From Alphaproteobacteria bacterium (lineage in GTDB: Bacteria > Pseudomonadota > Alphaproteobacteria > CACIAM-22H2): DNA of 64,000 nt. Below are positions 30,570-40,464 of the stretch, in pieces. Below the pieces are notes generated by a model. The model was not told the DNA's origin and made no database searches. It saw only the letters and a program-made list of their open reading frames with translations. Location: assembly GCA_016124335.1 (NCBI GenBank), contig WGNX01000005.1:539524-603523 (forward strand), given 5' to 3'. The stretch's first letter is position 1. Every line of letters begins with the position of its first letter. The position numbers and the translations under genes are program-made.

Positions 30570-30618
30570 TTTTTATACAATGATATATTGACCACGAACG
30601 AAACCGGGCGGTGAACAG

Positions 30619-31041
30619 ATGCCGGATCCTCTCGACCTGTTTGCGTCCGTCATCATCCTGCTGCCGATGGGCTATTTTTTTCTGCAGTCGCCTGCCTTCC
30701 TGCTGGTGCAGCTTGAGAATCCGACCGTTACGCGCCTGTTTCGCGGGATGTTCAGCATCTATTTCATGGTGCTGGCGACCGCTGGCGCGATCGGGGCCAT
30801 CGCATTTGCCGTTGAAGGACGGATCACGTTCACGCTCGGCATGAGCCTGATCCTGACATTCGCGATCCTCGCGCGTCGCTGGTTTCTGAGACGCATCGAT
30901 GCCGAACTCACGGCAAAGGAAGCCGGAGATCGCGATGCGTTGCGACGGCTGCGGAAGCTTCATTGGAAAGGCATGCTGTGCAACGCGGCGCAGCTTCTGG
31001 CATTGCTGACGAGCATTCCCTATCTCGCGGTTGCGCCATGA
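30619..31041 (+). CDS. Hypothetical membrane protein
   Basis: 140-aa ORF with hydrophobic segments. Confidence 0.7.
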   Translation: MPDPLDLFASVIILLPMGYFFLQSPAFLLVQLENPTVTRLFRGMFSIYFMVLATAGAIGAIAFAVEGRITFTLGMSLILTFAILARRWFLRRIDAELTAKEAGDRDALRRLRKLHWKGMLCNAAQLLALLTSIPYLAVAP

Positions 31042-31166
31042 CAAGCTCCTCGCAGGCATTTACAAGGCTTGAGAACAACGGTCGCGGCAGATATCGACGG
31101 CTTGGTTTTTGCGCGACCTTCACGTGCGGCCAATGCAAGCGGTCGTTCTCGATCGAAGCCGCATAG
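31038..31166 (+). CDS. Candidate 42-aa Cys-containing microprotein
   Basis: ATGA overlap with upstream stop; MTSSSQAFTRLENNGRGRYRRLGFCATFTCGQCKRSFSIEAA. Confidence 0.4.
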   Translation: MTSSSQAFTRLENNGRGRYRRLGFCATFTCGQCKRSFSIEAA

Positions 31167-31261
31167 CTGCTCACAGTCGCGACGCACTTGGCCAAAGAAG
31201 GTAACCCGCATTACCTTTATCCGCTCCGGTCCACCGGTCTCGGCCTTGCAGGAGCATCTCC

Positions 31262-31678
31262 GTGTACAAGAAACTCCGCGTGCTGGCGATCGACGACGAG
31301 GAAGTGGCGCGGCAGATGCTGCGCAAGATGCTCGAGAACCTGCAGTTCGGCGCGGTCGATACGGCACCGGGGGCGGAGGCCGCGAAGGCCGCGTTCGAAG
31401 GCGCGCCCGAGCGCTGGCCCAATCTGGTGCTGTGCGATTACGCGATGAAGCCCACCGACGGGCTGCAGTTCGTCGCCTGGATGAATTCGCGGCCCGACAT
31501 CAAGGCGCGGCGCGTGCCGGTCGTCATCGTGACGGCGCATGCCGACACCTCGATCGTGCTGCAGGCCATGCAGAAGGGCGTGTCGGGCTATCTCGTGAAG
31601 CCGTTCACCGAAGAAGCGCTGCGCGTGCGCATCCAGCGCGCGTTCCAGTCGCCGCCGCCGGATCCCGGCACGGCGTGA
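31262..31678 (+). CDS. CheY-like response regulator
   Basis: LRVLAIDDEEVARQML, NLVLCDYAMKPTDGLQF, VVIVTAHAD, GYLVKPFTEEAL; GTG start. Confidence 0.93.
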   Translation: MYKKLRVLAIDDEEVARQMLRKMLENLQFGAVDTAPGAEAAKAAFEGAPERWPNLVLCDYAMKPTDGLQFVAWMNSRPDIKARRVPVVIVTAHADTSIVLQAMQKGVSGYLVKPFTEEALRVRIQRAFQSPPPDPGTA

Positions 31679-31776
31679 ACTTCCGCCGCGGCGGTATCGG
31701 GCGCCGGTCCCGGGCATCGGCCGGACGCGAATGGTTTGCTGTATAGTCGGACGACCCCTGGATCGAAGGCGTCGCG

Positions 31777-32295
31777 ATGCTTCTGCCCGACGGCGAACAT
31801 CCCGTATTCGAGAATGCCGAGATCGACGCGCTCTTCGGCTACTGGGAAGCGCTGCGCCGCGCGCGCGGCGGAAGGCTGCCGGGCCGCCAGCATGTCGATC
31901 CGGCCGAACTGATGGCGCGCCGGCCCGCGCTCGTGCCCGACCTGTGGATGGTCGATGTCGAATATCCCGGGCCGCGCTTCCGCTTCCGACAGATGGGCGG
32001 ATCGCTCGTCGATGCCGGCGTGCCCGGCGAGGTCGGCACGTATCTCGACGAGATCGAGGATGCGACGAAGCCCGGCGCCATCGTGCCGGAGCTTGCCGCG
32101 GCCTGCGTCGGAAAGGCGGCGATCTACAAGGTCGGCGCGCCCACGCTGTCGCATTCGCGCTTCGTGCCGCGGCTGGAGCGCCTGTGCGTGCCGCTCGCCG
32201 CCGACGGCGAGAACATCGACATGTTCCTGTGCGCTACGCACTATACGTGGACCGTGCCGCGCCCGTTCCCGACCGGCCTCAACCCGCGCGAATAG
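31777..32295 (+). CDS. PAS-like domain protein (PAS_5-type)
   Basis: LFGYWEALRRARGGRLPGRQHVDPAEL...RFRFRQMGGSLVDAGV. Confidence 0.75.
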   Translation: MLLPDGEHPVFENAEIDALFGYWEALRRARGGRLPGRQHVDPAELMARRPALVPDLWMVDVEYPGPRFRFRQMGGSLVDAGVPGEVGTYLDEIEDATKPGAIVPELAAACVGKAAIYKVGAPTLSHSRFVPRLERLCVPLAADGENIDMFLCATHYTWTVPRPFPTGLNPRE

Positions 32296-32327
32296 GCGGA
32301 CGCGCTTCCCGGTTGAGCCGCCCGGGG

Positions 32328-32990
32328 CTAGGAAACCGGCTTGGCCGGCGGGGCTGGGGTGCTGCCGGGTGCCGGTGCGCTCGCGGGCGCGCGGCCGGTG
32401 CGCGCGGTCCAGATTTCGCCGAAGCGGGTGAGGAAGCGCTTGATGCTCTCGCGGATGGCGCCCTCGTTGGCGAGGCGCAGCCTTTCGACCGCGATCAGCG
32501 ATTGGCCGAACTCGGCCGTATAGGGTGTCGTCAATTCCTCGCGGAAAAGTTCGTTCGACGAACTTTTCTCCACCACGCGGTAGGCCACGCGCGGCGTGAC
32601 GGTCAGGTTGAACCCCATGATCGGCTGGTCGAGTTCGATAAGGTTCGCCGTCACGACGAACCGGCCCGGGGTGCCGCCGGAGGCAAGCAGGCCGTTGAAT
32701 TCCAGCGAGCGCTCGAGCGCTTCCCGGAACTGCGGATTGTCGACCTGCGAGGTCCAGATCGGATTGGTCTCCTTGCCGCCGGCGACCTCGCCGACCGACA
32801 TCGAGCCGACAAGCTCTGGATTGCTGGCAACGACCGGGGCGATCACGTTGGTCACGGCCATCTGCGACACGCGGGCGGGCTGCGCGCAGGCCGCCAGCAG
32901 GCTCAGCGCGGCGGCCGCGAATATCCGCTTTGCCACGCGGTTGAACCGCGCCTTGTGCGTGCATGCGCGCGTACCAATGCCGTCAGCCAT
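32328..32990 (-). CDS. Putative lipoprotein
   Basis: Signal with lipobox LLAACAQPA; Pro/Ala-rich C terminus. Confidence 0.75.
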   Translation of the reverse strand: MADGIGTRACTHKARFNRVAKRIFAAAALSLLAACAQPARVSQMAVTNVIAPVVASNPELVGSMSVGEVAGGKETNPIWTSQVDNPQFREALERSLEFNGLLASGGTPGRFVVTANLIELDQPIMGFNLTVTPRVAYRVVEKSSSNELFREELTTPYTAEFGQSLIAVERLRLANEGAIRESIKRFLTRFGEIWTARTGRAPASAPAPGSTPAPPAKPVS

Positions 32991-33348
32991 TCTTGCATTC
33001 CTTCTTCTGCCTGAGGTTTTCCAGATGCGCCGCCCGCGCGCCGAAGGCGCCGGCTTCCTGCGTGGCTGCATCGCCGGCATCGGCATTCATGAGGATGATC
33101 GGATTGACAAGCGCGCCGAGCAAGGCCAGCTGGTTGCGCTCGCTCTGCTGGCCGTTGTCGATGTCGTAAGCGCCGGCCATCCGGCGTGTCGCGCTGATTT
33201 CGCTCTGGAGCTGCTCGCAGCCCATCAGTTCGTCGTGCGGCTGGACGATGTCGACGACGCGCGCCGTTCGCGCGGCGCAACCTTCCAGCAACAGTGCCGC
33301 AAGGATCGACAGGGCCGCGCAAGCGCCCCGACGCAGCCAGCCGTACAT
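32983..33348 (-). CDS. Putative lipoprotein
   Basis: Signal with lipobox-like LLLEGCAART; overlaps the downstream lipoprotein gene by 8 nt. Confidence 0.72.
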   Translation of the reverse strand: MYGWLRRGACAALSILAALLLEGCAARTARVVDIVQPHDELMGCEQLQSEISATRRMAGAYDIDNGQQSERNQLALLGALVNPIILMNADAGDAATQEAGAFGARAAHLENLRQKKECKNG

Positions 33349-33491
33349 TTGACCCCCGGCACCAAGCCCCGTTCCGACAACGGGGACTTCATGTCCCGAC
33401 AGTCGAGCAACTCTAGGGTGGATGCAATGGAAAAGTGTCATATTTTCAAATAATTTCCAAGGTGGTATCCGCGCGAATAGGCAGGCGCCGG

Positions 33492-34394
33492 TCAGACGCC
33501 GAAGGCCTGCGCCAGTTCGCGGCGCACGCGTCTTCCGGCCGCGAGGTTCCAGCAATTGACGATCGCCAGGCGGAAACCGCCGGGCGGCATCGCGTGCGTG
33601 GCGGGCGTGCGGCGCGGATCGAACGTGATCTGGATCGAGGCGATGTCGGGCCGGGCGCGCAGCCTGTCGATCGTCGCGCGCGGCGGCACGCGCCAGCTTC
33701 GTCCGTGGGGGGCGAACAGCACGACGCTGTAGCCGGTGCGCCGTCGCGCATCGTCGAATTTCCACGTGCCATGCCGGTAGAGCCCGGTCACCGCCGCAAG
33801 CCAGCCTTCGCCGTTGAGATCGAGCCACTGTTCGGCCATGCGCAGATGGCACTCGATGATGCGCCCGCCGATCGTCTCGACATTCGCGATGCCGGTGAAG
33901 CCCTGAAGGCCGCGCCGCGCCCAGCGCGCGAGCCGGCGCTCGAGTTCGGGCATGCGTTCGGCGTGCACGATCCAGCGGTCGAACGTGCCGCCGCGTCGCG
34001 GGATGCCGGTCGTGTGGCGGATCCATTTCGCGCGCCCGCCGGCAAGGGCGAGGTCCGTGCTGACATGGGCGCCGGTGAATAGCGGCATCCACATGTGACC
34101 GGGCTGGAGATGGCGGCGATAGTCGCCCGCATCGCGCAGCACGCGGCTGCCGGTGCCCATGCCGCGCATGTTGTAGATCGGCTTCGAGAAGACCGGGAAC
34201 GACGGTGGCGTCACGCCGTGCGGCCCGTGCGCAAGGCCCTGGCTTTGGCAGATCCACAGCTTGTTATGCACGTGGCGGAATTCCGGATGCACGCGCCACG
34301 CGCTGGCCTCGTCGACGGGAATGTCGATCCCGCGCGGACAGGGAACGGGCGCGAAATACTGTCGGCGCCACGGATCGACACCCAGATAAGCCAT
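33492..34394 (-). CDS. Hypothetical protein, possible divergent ATP-grasp fold
   Basis: 300 aa; PSFPVFSKPIYNMRGMGTGSRVL and GFTGIANVETIGGRIIECHLRMAEQWLDLNG resemble ATP-grasp elements. Confidence 0.7.
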   Translation of the reverse strand: MAYLGVDPWRRQYFAPVPCPRGIDIPVDEASAWRVHPEFRHVHNKLWICQSQGLAHGPHGVTPPSFPVFSKPIYNMRGMGTGSRVLRDAGDYRRHLQPGHMWMPLFTGAHVSTDLALAGGRAKWIRHTTGIPRRGGTFDRWIVHAERMPELERRLARWARRGLQGFTGIANVETIGGRIIECHLRMAEQWLDLNGEGWLAAVTGLYRHGTWKFDDARRRTGYSVVLFAPHGRSWRVPPRATIDRLRARPDIASIQITFDPRRTPATHAMPPGGFRLAIVNCWNLAAGRRVRRELAQAFGV

Positions 34395-34817
34395 CTCGGC
34401 TCCTCCCGAATCCTCTGCAATGGGCACGTGCGCCGGATCGCTCGAGCGCAATTCGTCGCGCGCGCCGCACGCATTGAGCTGCGGTTGCGGCACCTGCCAC
34501 ATTTGGTTGCCGATTATATGTGCAGCAATCGGCAATCCAACGACGCAGAGTGCCGAATTTCGCGATAAATCGTAATTCTCCAACTCATTCGCGTGAAATG
34601 AACCGCGTTTATTTGTCGGTTGCCACGGTTTCGCCACGATTGGTAATGAAAAGGACGATACGGAAAATCCGGGTGCGTGCCGCACGGCGATCGACATCAA
34701 GACCGCCACCGGCGCAATCCGCTTCTCCGACAGACCGCGTAAAGCGGCGACGACAAGCGGATTCGGCAGCAATGCCGAGGAGGCCAATAAACACTATTAA
34801 ACAGTGGAGGAGATGAC

Positions 34818-36167
34818 ATGACAAAACGCAACCCCGAAGCGTCGCGGTTCACGCGGCGCACGGCCATGCAGGTCGGCGCCGGTATCGTCGGCGGCGCCAT
34901 GATCCCGCCGGGCCTTTCGCTTCCCGCCTTCGCGGCGCCGGCCCCCCTCGGCACCTGGCCGGAAGGTTCCGCCGGCAGCACGGTTTCCATCGGTGCCGCC
35001 GTGCCGCGCACGGGCTCCTACGCCGCGCAGGGCGAGGACGAGCTCAAGGGCATGGAGCTTGCGGTCCAGCACATCAACGAAGGCCATGCGCTGATCAAGA
35101 AGATCTCGCCCAAGACCACCAAGGGCGTGCTCGGCAAGCAGGTGAAGCTGCTCGTCGCCGACAGCGGCGCCAAGCCGAACAACGCGGTGCAGGCGGTCCA
35201 GCGCTTCATCGCCGAGAACAAGATCGTGCTGATGACGGGCTCGACGTCGAGTGCGGTCGCCGTGGCGCTCAACAAGTTCGCCGAACGCGAGAAGGTGCTC
35301 TACGCGGTCGCGATCTCCGGTTCGAACGACACGACCGGCAAGGACTGCGCGCGCTACAGCTTCCGCCAGTGCTTCTACGGCGAGACGGCGGCCAACGCCA
35401 TTGGCCCCGTGCTGCTGAAGGCCTTCGGCAAGGGCAAGAAGGCGGCGTTCATGACGCCGGACTACACCTACGGCCACACGGTCACCAAGTCGGTCAACGA
35501 CTACCTGACCGCGAACGGCGGCTGGACGATGGTGACCAACCAGGTCTCGCCGCTCGGCGCGCCCGACTTCAGCCAGTACCTCACCAACATCGCCAACTCC
35601 GGCGCCGACGTTCTCGTCAACGTCAACTGGGGCCACGATGCGGTGCTGTCCATCCAGCAGGCCAAGCAGTTCGGCATCCTGCCGAAGATGAAGCTCGTCG
35701 TGCCCTACCAGGTCCCGTTCCTGGCCAAGGAAGTCGGCGCCGACATCATGCAGGACGTCTACGCGGCGACCGATTTCTGGTGGACGCTCGAGGACAAGTA
35801 CCCGCTCGCCAAGATGTTCGTCGAGGCGTTCGACAAGAAGTACGGCTACAAGCCGGAGTGGGGTGCGAACAACGCCTACATGCAGTTCGCGATCTGGGCG
35901 CGCATGGTCGAGAGCGCCGGCACCTTCTATCCGCCGGACGTCATCAAGGCCTACGAGAAGGGCGAGAAGTTCGACTCGACCGTCGGCGAAGTGCATTTCC
36001 GCGGGGCCGACCACCAGCTCGTCCGCCCGGTCGTCATCGTCAAGGGCAAGGGGCCCAAGGCGATGAAGAACAAGGAGGACTTCTGGGAGGTCGTCGAAGT
36101 GGTCCCGGGCGAGCCGCTGATGCAGAAGCCGGACGCGTTCGGCTGCTCGCTGGGCGACTACACCTGA
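34818..36167 (+). CDS. ABC transporter substrate-binding protein (branched-chain amino-acid/LivK-type)
   Basis: Tat-type leader; IGAAVPRTGSYAAQGEDELKGMELAVQHINEG. Confidence 0.93.
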   Translation: MTKRNPEASRFTRRTAMQVGAGIVGGAMIPPGLSLPAFAAPAPLGTWPEGSAGSTVSIGAAVPRTGSYAAQGEDELKGMELAVQHINEGHALIKKISPKTTKGVLGKQVKLLVADSGAKPNNAVQAVQRFIAENKIVLMTGSTSSAVAVALNKFAEREKVLYAVAISGSNDTTGKDCARYSFRQCFYGETAANAIGPVLLKAFGKGKKAAFMTPDYTYGHTVTKSVNDYLTANGGWTMVTNQVSPLGAPDFSQYLTNIANSGADVLVNVNWGHDAVLSIQQAKQFGILPKMKLVVPYQVPFLAKEVGADIMQDVYAATDFWWTLEDKYPLAKMFVEAFDKKYGYKPEWGANNAYMQFAIWARMVESAGTFYPPDVIKAYEKGEKFDSTVGEVHFRGADHQLVRPVVIVKGKGPKAMKNKEDFWEVVEVVPGEPLMQKPDAFGCSLGDYT

Positions 36168-36211
36168 GCCCGCTCGCGGGAAACTGAAGGACACGTGCGC
36201 GGGGTTCGATC

Positions 36212-37087
36212 GTGATCAACTGGGTTAACTTTGCTTCGCAGGCGGTCAATGGCCTGGTGCTCGGCGCGCTGCTGGCGCTGATCTCGTCGGGCCTGACGAT
36301 CATCTACGGAACCCTGGGGGTCCTGAACCTCGCGCACGGCGCCCTGTTCATGATCGGCGGCTACGCCGGTTATGTCGTCTACGGCTTCACCGAATCCTAC
36401 GTCGCCGCGGTCGTCGGCGGCGCGCTGTTCGTGATGCTCGTGGGCATCGTGATGGAGCGGGTGATCATCCGCTATTTCTATGCCCGCCCGCACGAGGACC
36501 AGATCCTGGTCACGTTCGGGCTCGGCATCGTCTTCGTGGAAGTCATCCGTTTCTTCTTCGGCAGCCTTTCCAAGGTCGTGCCGGGGCCGTCGTGGGCCAC
36601 CGGCATCACGCCGCTGGGCTTCATGGTCTACCCGACCTACCGGCTCGCGCTCGTGGCGATCGTCGCGGTGGCGCTGGTCGTGCTGTTCTTCGTGCTCTAC
36701 CGCACGCGGCTTGGCATGATCGTGCGCGCGGGCATCGAGGATTCCACGATGGTCGGCGCGCTGGGCATCAACGTCTACCGCGTGTTCATGGTCGTCTTCG
36801 GCATCGGCTCGATGGCCGCGGGCTTCGCGGGCATCGTCAACGCGCCGGTCGTCTCGCTGACGCCCGACATGGGCGAGGCGATCCTCGTCCAGACCTTCGT
36901 GGTCGTGGTCATCGGCGGCGTGGGCTCTTTCCCCGGCGCCATCCTCGGCGGGCTCATCGCGGGCGAGATCATCTCCATCACCTCGATGTTCGATCCGGGC
37001 TACTCCTACGTCATGCTGTTCGTGACGATGACGGTGGTGCTCGTCTTGCGTCCATACGGTCTGCTCGGTACGGCGGGTCGCGAATGA
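36212..37087 (+). CDS. livH: Branched-chain amino-acid-type ABC permease (LivH)
   Basis: GLVLGALLALISSGLTIIYGTLGVLNLAHGALFMIGGY; GTG start. Confidence 0.94.
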   Translation: MINWVNFASQAVNGLVLGALLALISSGLTIIYGTLGVLNLAHGALFMIGGYAGYVVYGFTESYVAAVVGGALFVMLVGIVMERVIIRYFYARPHEDQILVTFGLGIVFVEVIRFFFGSLSKVVPGPSWATGITPLGFMVYPTYRLALVAIVAVALVVLFFVLYRTRLGMIVRAGIEDSTMVGALGINVYRVFMVVFGIGSMAAGFAGIVNAPVVSLTPDMGEAILVQTFVVVVIGGVGSFPGAILGGLIAGEIISITSMFDPGYSYVMLFVTMTVVLVLRPYGLLGTAGRE

Positions 37088-37100
37088 AACCGGTGGCCTG

Positions 37101-38930
37101 ATGCGATACGCCCGACCTTACCTCGTCGAAACCCTCACGGCCGTGGGGCTCATCGCGGCGCCGCTCGTGCTGCCGCATCTGGGCTTCGTGCCCAACACGA
37201 TCAACCGCATCCTCGTGTGGGGCCTGTTCGGGATCGGGTTCGACATCCTGTTCGGCTTCACCGGCCTGCTGTCGTTCGGGCAGGCGGCCTTCTTCGGTAC
37301 CGGCGGGTTCGTCGCCGCCTACCTGATGACGACCGCGGGCTTCCCGCACGTGGTCACGGCCCTGTTCATCGGCATGATCGCGGCGGGCGTGGTCGGCTGG
37401 CTGGTGGGGCTGATCGCGCTGCGTCGCACGGGCATCTATTTCGCGATGATCACGGTGGCGATCGCGGAGGTCTTCTTCTTCGTCGAGTTCTCGCCGCTGG
37501 CAAGCGTCACGGGCGGCGAGAACGGCCTGCCGGGCGTGCCCACGCCGAGCTTCGATCTCGGCTTCACGGTCGTGAAGTTCAACACGGACTACTCGATCTA
37601 CGCGTTCCTGGCGTTCTGGTATTTCCTGGGCATGGTCGTGGCGCTGCGCATCGTGCGTTCGCCCGTGGGCGCCATCCTTGCCGCGATCCGCGACAATCCG
37701 CTGCGCGCGGCGGCGGTGGGCCACAACGTCCACGCCTACAAGCTCACCGCCTTCGTGATCGCGGCTGCCTATGCCGGTTTCGCGGGCGGGCTCCTGGGCG
37801 TGATGCAGGGTTTCATGCCGCCCGACGCGTTCACCTTCGACACCTCGGGCCAGCTCGTGATGCAGGCGGCGATCGGCGGCACCGGCACGCTGTTCGGCCC
37901 GCTGGTGGGTGCCGCACTGTGGCTCTATCTCAGCGACTTCCTGCAGAAGGCGCTCGATCTGGGGGCGGCGTGGAAGCTCGTTCTCGGCGTCGTGTTCGTC
38001 GTGCTGGTCATCTTCCTGCGCCGCGGCATCATCGGCGGGATCGCGGATCTGCGGGCACTGGCACGCGGCGCGGGCAAGGCGGCCGCCGATACCGCGGCCG
38101 ACGGGGCAGGCTTCCACGAGGAAGTCGGCGCCGACGAGGCGATGCCCGCGCACCACCGCGCCAGCGACCGCACCACCGGGCCGATCCTCGAGGCGACCGG
38201 CCTCACCAAGCGCTATGGCGGCCTGCTCGCCAACAACGACATCAATTTCACGGTCAACCACGGCGAACTGCGCGGCGTCATCGGGCCGAACGGGGCGGGC
38301 AAGTCGACCTTCTTCAAGATGCTGACCTGCGAGGTGCCGCCGACGGCGGGCCGCATCGTGTTCGAGGGGCAGGACATCACCGGCATGTCGGTGACCGACG
38401 CCTGCCAGCTCGGCCTTACCAAGAGCTATCAGGTGAACCAGCTGTTCACGCACCTCACCGTGCGCGAGAACATGACGGTTGCCGTGCTGGCCGACCGGCG
38501 CGGCAAGTTCCGCCTCGACATGTTCCGCGATCCCGCGCGCATCGAGGGCCTGAACGAACAGGTCGACCGCACGCTGCATCTGGTCCGCCTGACACGCCGC
38601 GCCGACACCAAGGTTTCCGACCTCGCCTATGGCGAGAAGCGGCGGCTGGAGATCGGCCTGGCGCTGGGCACGTCGCCTAGCCTGCTGCTGCTCGACGAGC
38701 CGCTCGCCGGCATGAGCCCGCAGGAACGCATCGATACGGTCAAGCTGCTCAAGTCGATCGCCCGGGGCCGCACGATGATCGTGATCGACCACGACATGGA
38801 AGCGCTCTTCGAACTGGCCGAGCGCATCACCGTCCTCCAGGAAGGTCAGGTGCTCGTCGAGGGAACGCCCGAGGAAATCAAGGCCAACCCGGCCGTGCAG
38901 GAAGCCTATCTCGGCGGGGTGCTCGAATGA
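37101..38930 (+). CDS. Fused ABC permease/ATP-binding protein (LivM-LivG)
   Basis: LivM TM region to about residue 330, linker, then Walker A GPNGAGKSTFFKML and LLLLDEPLAGMSP. Confidence 0.95.
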   Translation: MRYARPYLVETLTAVGLIAAPLVLPHLGFVPNTINRILVWGLFGIGFDILFGFTGLLSFGQAAFFGTGGFVAAYLMTTAGFPHVVTALFIGMIAAGVVGWLVGLIALRRTGIYFAMITVAIAEVFFFVEFSPLASVTGGENGLPGVPTPSFDLGFTVVKFNTDYSIYAFLAFWYFLGMVVALRIVRSPVGAILAAIRDNPLRAAAVGHNVHAYKLTAFVIAAAYAGFAGGLLGVMQGFMPPDAFTFDTSGQLVMQAAIGGTGTLFGPLVGAALWLYLSDFLQKALDLGAAWKLVLGVVFVVLVIFLRRGIIGGIADLRALARGAGKAAADTAADGAGFHEEVGADEAMPAHHRASDRTTGPILEATGLTKRYGGLLANNDINFTVNHGELRGVIGPNGAGKSTFFKMLTCEVPPTAGRIVFEGQDITGMSVTDACQLGLTKSYQVNQLFTHLTVRENMTVAVLADRRGKFRLDMFRDPARIEGLNEQVDRTLHLVRLTRRADTKVSDLAYGEKRRLEIGLALGTSPSLLLLDEPLAGMSPQERIDTVKLLKSIARGRTMIVIDHDMEALFELAERITVLQEGQVLVEGTPEEIKANPAVQEAYLGGVLE

Positions 38931-39625
38931 ACCTGCTCGAAGTCTCCGGACTCAACAGCTACTACGGCGATTCGCACATCCTGTTCGACGTGAGCCTGCG
39001 CGTGGCGCAGAACGAGGTCGTGGCGCTTCTCGGCCGCAACGGGGCCGGCAAGTCGACGACGCTCAAGAGCCTGATGGGCGTCGTCACGCCCAGGAGCGGC
39101 AGCATCAGGCTCGAGGGCGTGGAGCTTGCGGGCCAGAAAAGCCATTCGATCGCGCAGGCCGGCGTCCAGCTCGTGCCCGAAGACAGGCGCATCTTCGGCA
39201 GCCTCAATGTCGAGGAGAACATCATCCTCGCCGGCCTGACCGCACCCGACAAATGGCCGCTCGGGCGCATCTACGAGATGTTCCCGCGCCTGAAGGAACG
39301 GCGCACCAGCCGCGGCACCGATCTTTCGGGCGGCGAACAGCAGATGCTGGCGATCGCGCGCGCACTCGTGCGCTCGCCCAAGATCATCCTGCTCGACGAG
39401 CCGTTCGAGGGGCTTGCCCCGGTCATCGTGCGCGATCTCGTCAAGGCGTGCCGCGACCTTGCGGCCGCCGGGCAGACCATCGTGCTGGTCGAGCAGAACC
39501 TCGCCGCGACGCTGGCGCTGGCCACGCGCGTCTACATCATCAACAACGGCCACATCGTCCACGAAGGCCCGGCGGCCGAGATCAAGGCCGATCCGCAGGT
39601 GCTCCAGCGCTATCTCGGCGTCTAG
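38927..39625 (+). CDS. livF: Branched-chain amino-acid-type ABC ATP-binding protein (LivF)
   Basis: LLGRNGAGKSTTLKSLMG, LSGGEQQMLAIARALV, IILLDEPFEGLAP. Confidence 0.96.
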   Translation: MNLLEVSGLNSYYGDSHILFDVSLRVAQNEVVALLGRNGAGKSTTLKSLMGVVTPRSGSIRLEGVELAGQKSHSIAQAGVQLVPEDRRIFGSLNVEENIILAGLTAPDKWPLGRIYEMFPRLKERRTSRGTDLSGGEQQMLAIARALVRSPKIILLDEPFEGLAPVIVRDLVKACRDLAAAGQTIVLVEQNLAATLALATRVYIINNGHIVHEGPAAEIKADPQVLQRYLGV

Positions 39626-40464
39626 GCCGGCGGCCGGGCGAGACCGTCCAGATAGCGCTTCAGCGCGTCGCCGCCCGTGCGGGCGTCGAGCGCGTGCAGC
39701 AGGTGTGCTGCCAGATCCATCGAACCGTAGACGTCGTGCATGATCCGCGCGAAGCGCGGCAGCGCGTCGTTGGGCACGGCGGCCAGCCGGTCGATCGCGC
39801 GCACATAGACGGCCGCTTCGGCATAAAGGATCTGGCTGCCGGCCGCGAAGGGATCGCCGTTGATGACGACGGGCTTGAGCTGGCGGCTGAACACGCCTTC
39901 GAAGCGGTGGAGCATGAAGCCTTCGCCGCGCAGGAACACGTCGACGTCGCCGAACAGCGGCTGGCCTTCGTACATCGGCACGAACTCGACCTCGGTGTGC
40001 ACGACGAGTGCGCGTGCGAGCAGGCGGCGTGCACCCCGCAGCACGTCCAGCTCCGCACCCTGCACGTCGACCTTCAGGAAATCGCACCCGTCGATCTCGG
40101 CCACGTCGTCGAGCCGGCGCGTCTGGACCCGTTCGGTTCCCACGAGCGGGATCGGCAGGTTCTGGAACAAATCGAGCAGGCGCGCATTTGGCGGGTAGAG
40201 CGAAGACGTCAGCGGGTTGGCGCATTTGTGGAACGTGCGCTCGGTGCCGTCGCCGACGAAGAAAGGATGGAAGCGGTGCTGCGGCGGGGCCGAGGCATTG
40301 CGTGCCGAACAGGCTGCCGCATCGGGCTCGAAACCCACGACGCTGACGTCCGGGTCGGTGGCCAACGCCGAATACGCATCCGTACCCGGCCCCATCGAAG
40401 CCGCACCGACATCGACGACCGCGAGCGGGATTCGCGTGCCGAGGAGCGTGGCGAGCGGAACCAT
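39622..40464 (-). CDS. FkbM family methyltransferase
   Basis: VVDVGAASMGPG, VVGFEPD, CDFLKVDVQGAELDVLRGA. Confidence 0.88.
   Translation of the reverse strand: MVPLATLLGTRIPLAVVDVGAASMGPGTDAYSALATDPDVSVVGFEPDAAACSARNASAPPQHRFHPFFVGDGTERTFHKCANPLTSSLYPPNARLLDLFQNLPIPLVGTERVQTRRLDDVAEIDGCDFLKVDVQGAELDVLRGARRLLARALVVHTEVEFVPMYEGQPLFGDVDVFLRGEGFMLHRFEGVFSRQLKPVVINGDPFAAGSQILYAEAAVYVRAIDRLAAVPNDALPRFARIMHDVYGSMDLAAHLLHALDARTGGDALKRYLDGLARPPA

Noticed and set aside
34797-36194. 465-aa minus-strand ORF
   Set aside because: Antisense to the ABC substrate-binding protein; composition typical of shadow frames
37011-38792. 593-aa minus-strand ORF
   Set aside because: Antisense to the LivM-LivG fusion, no recognisable motifs
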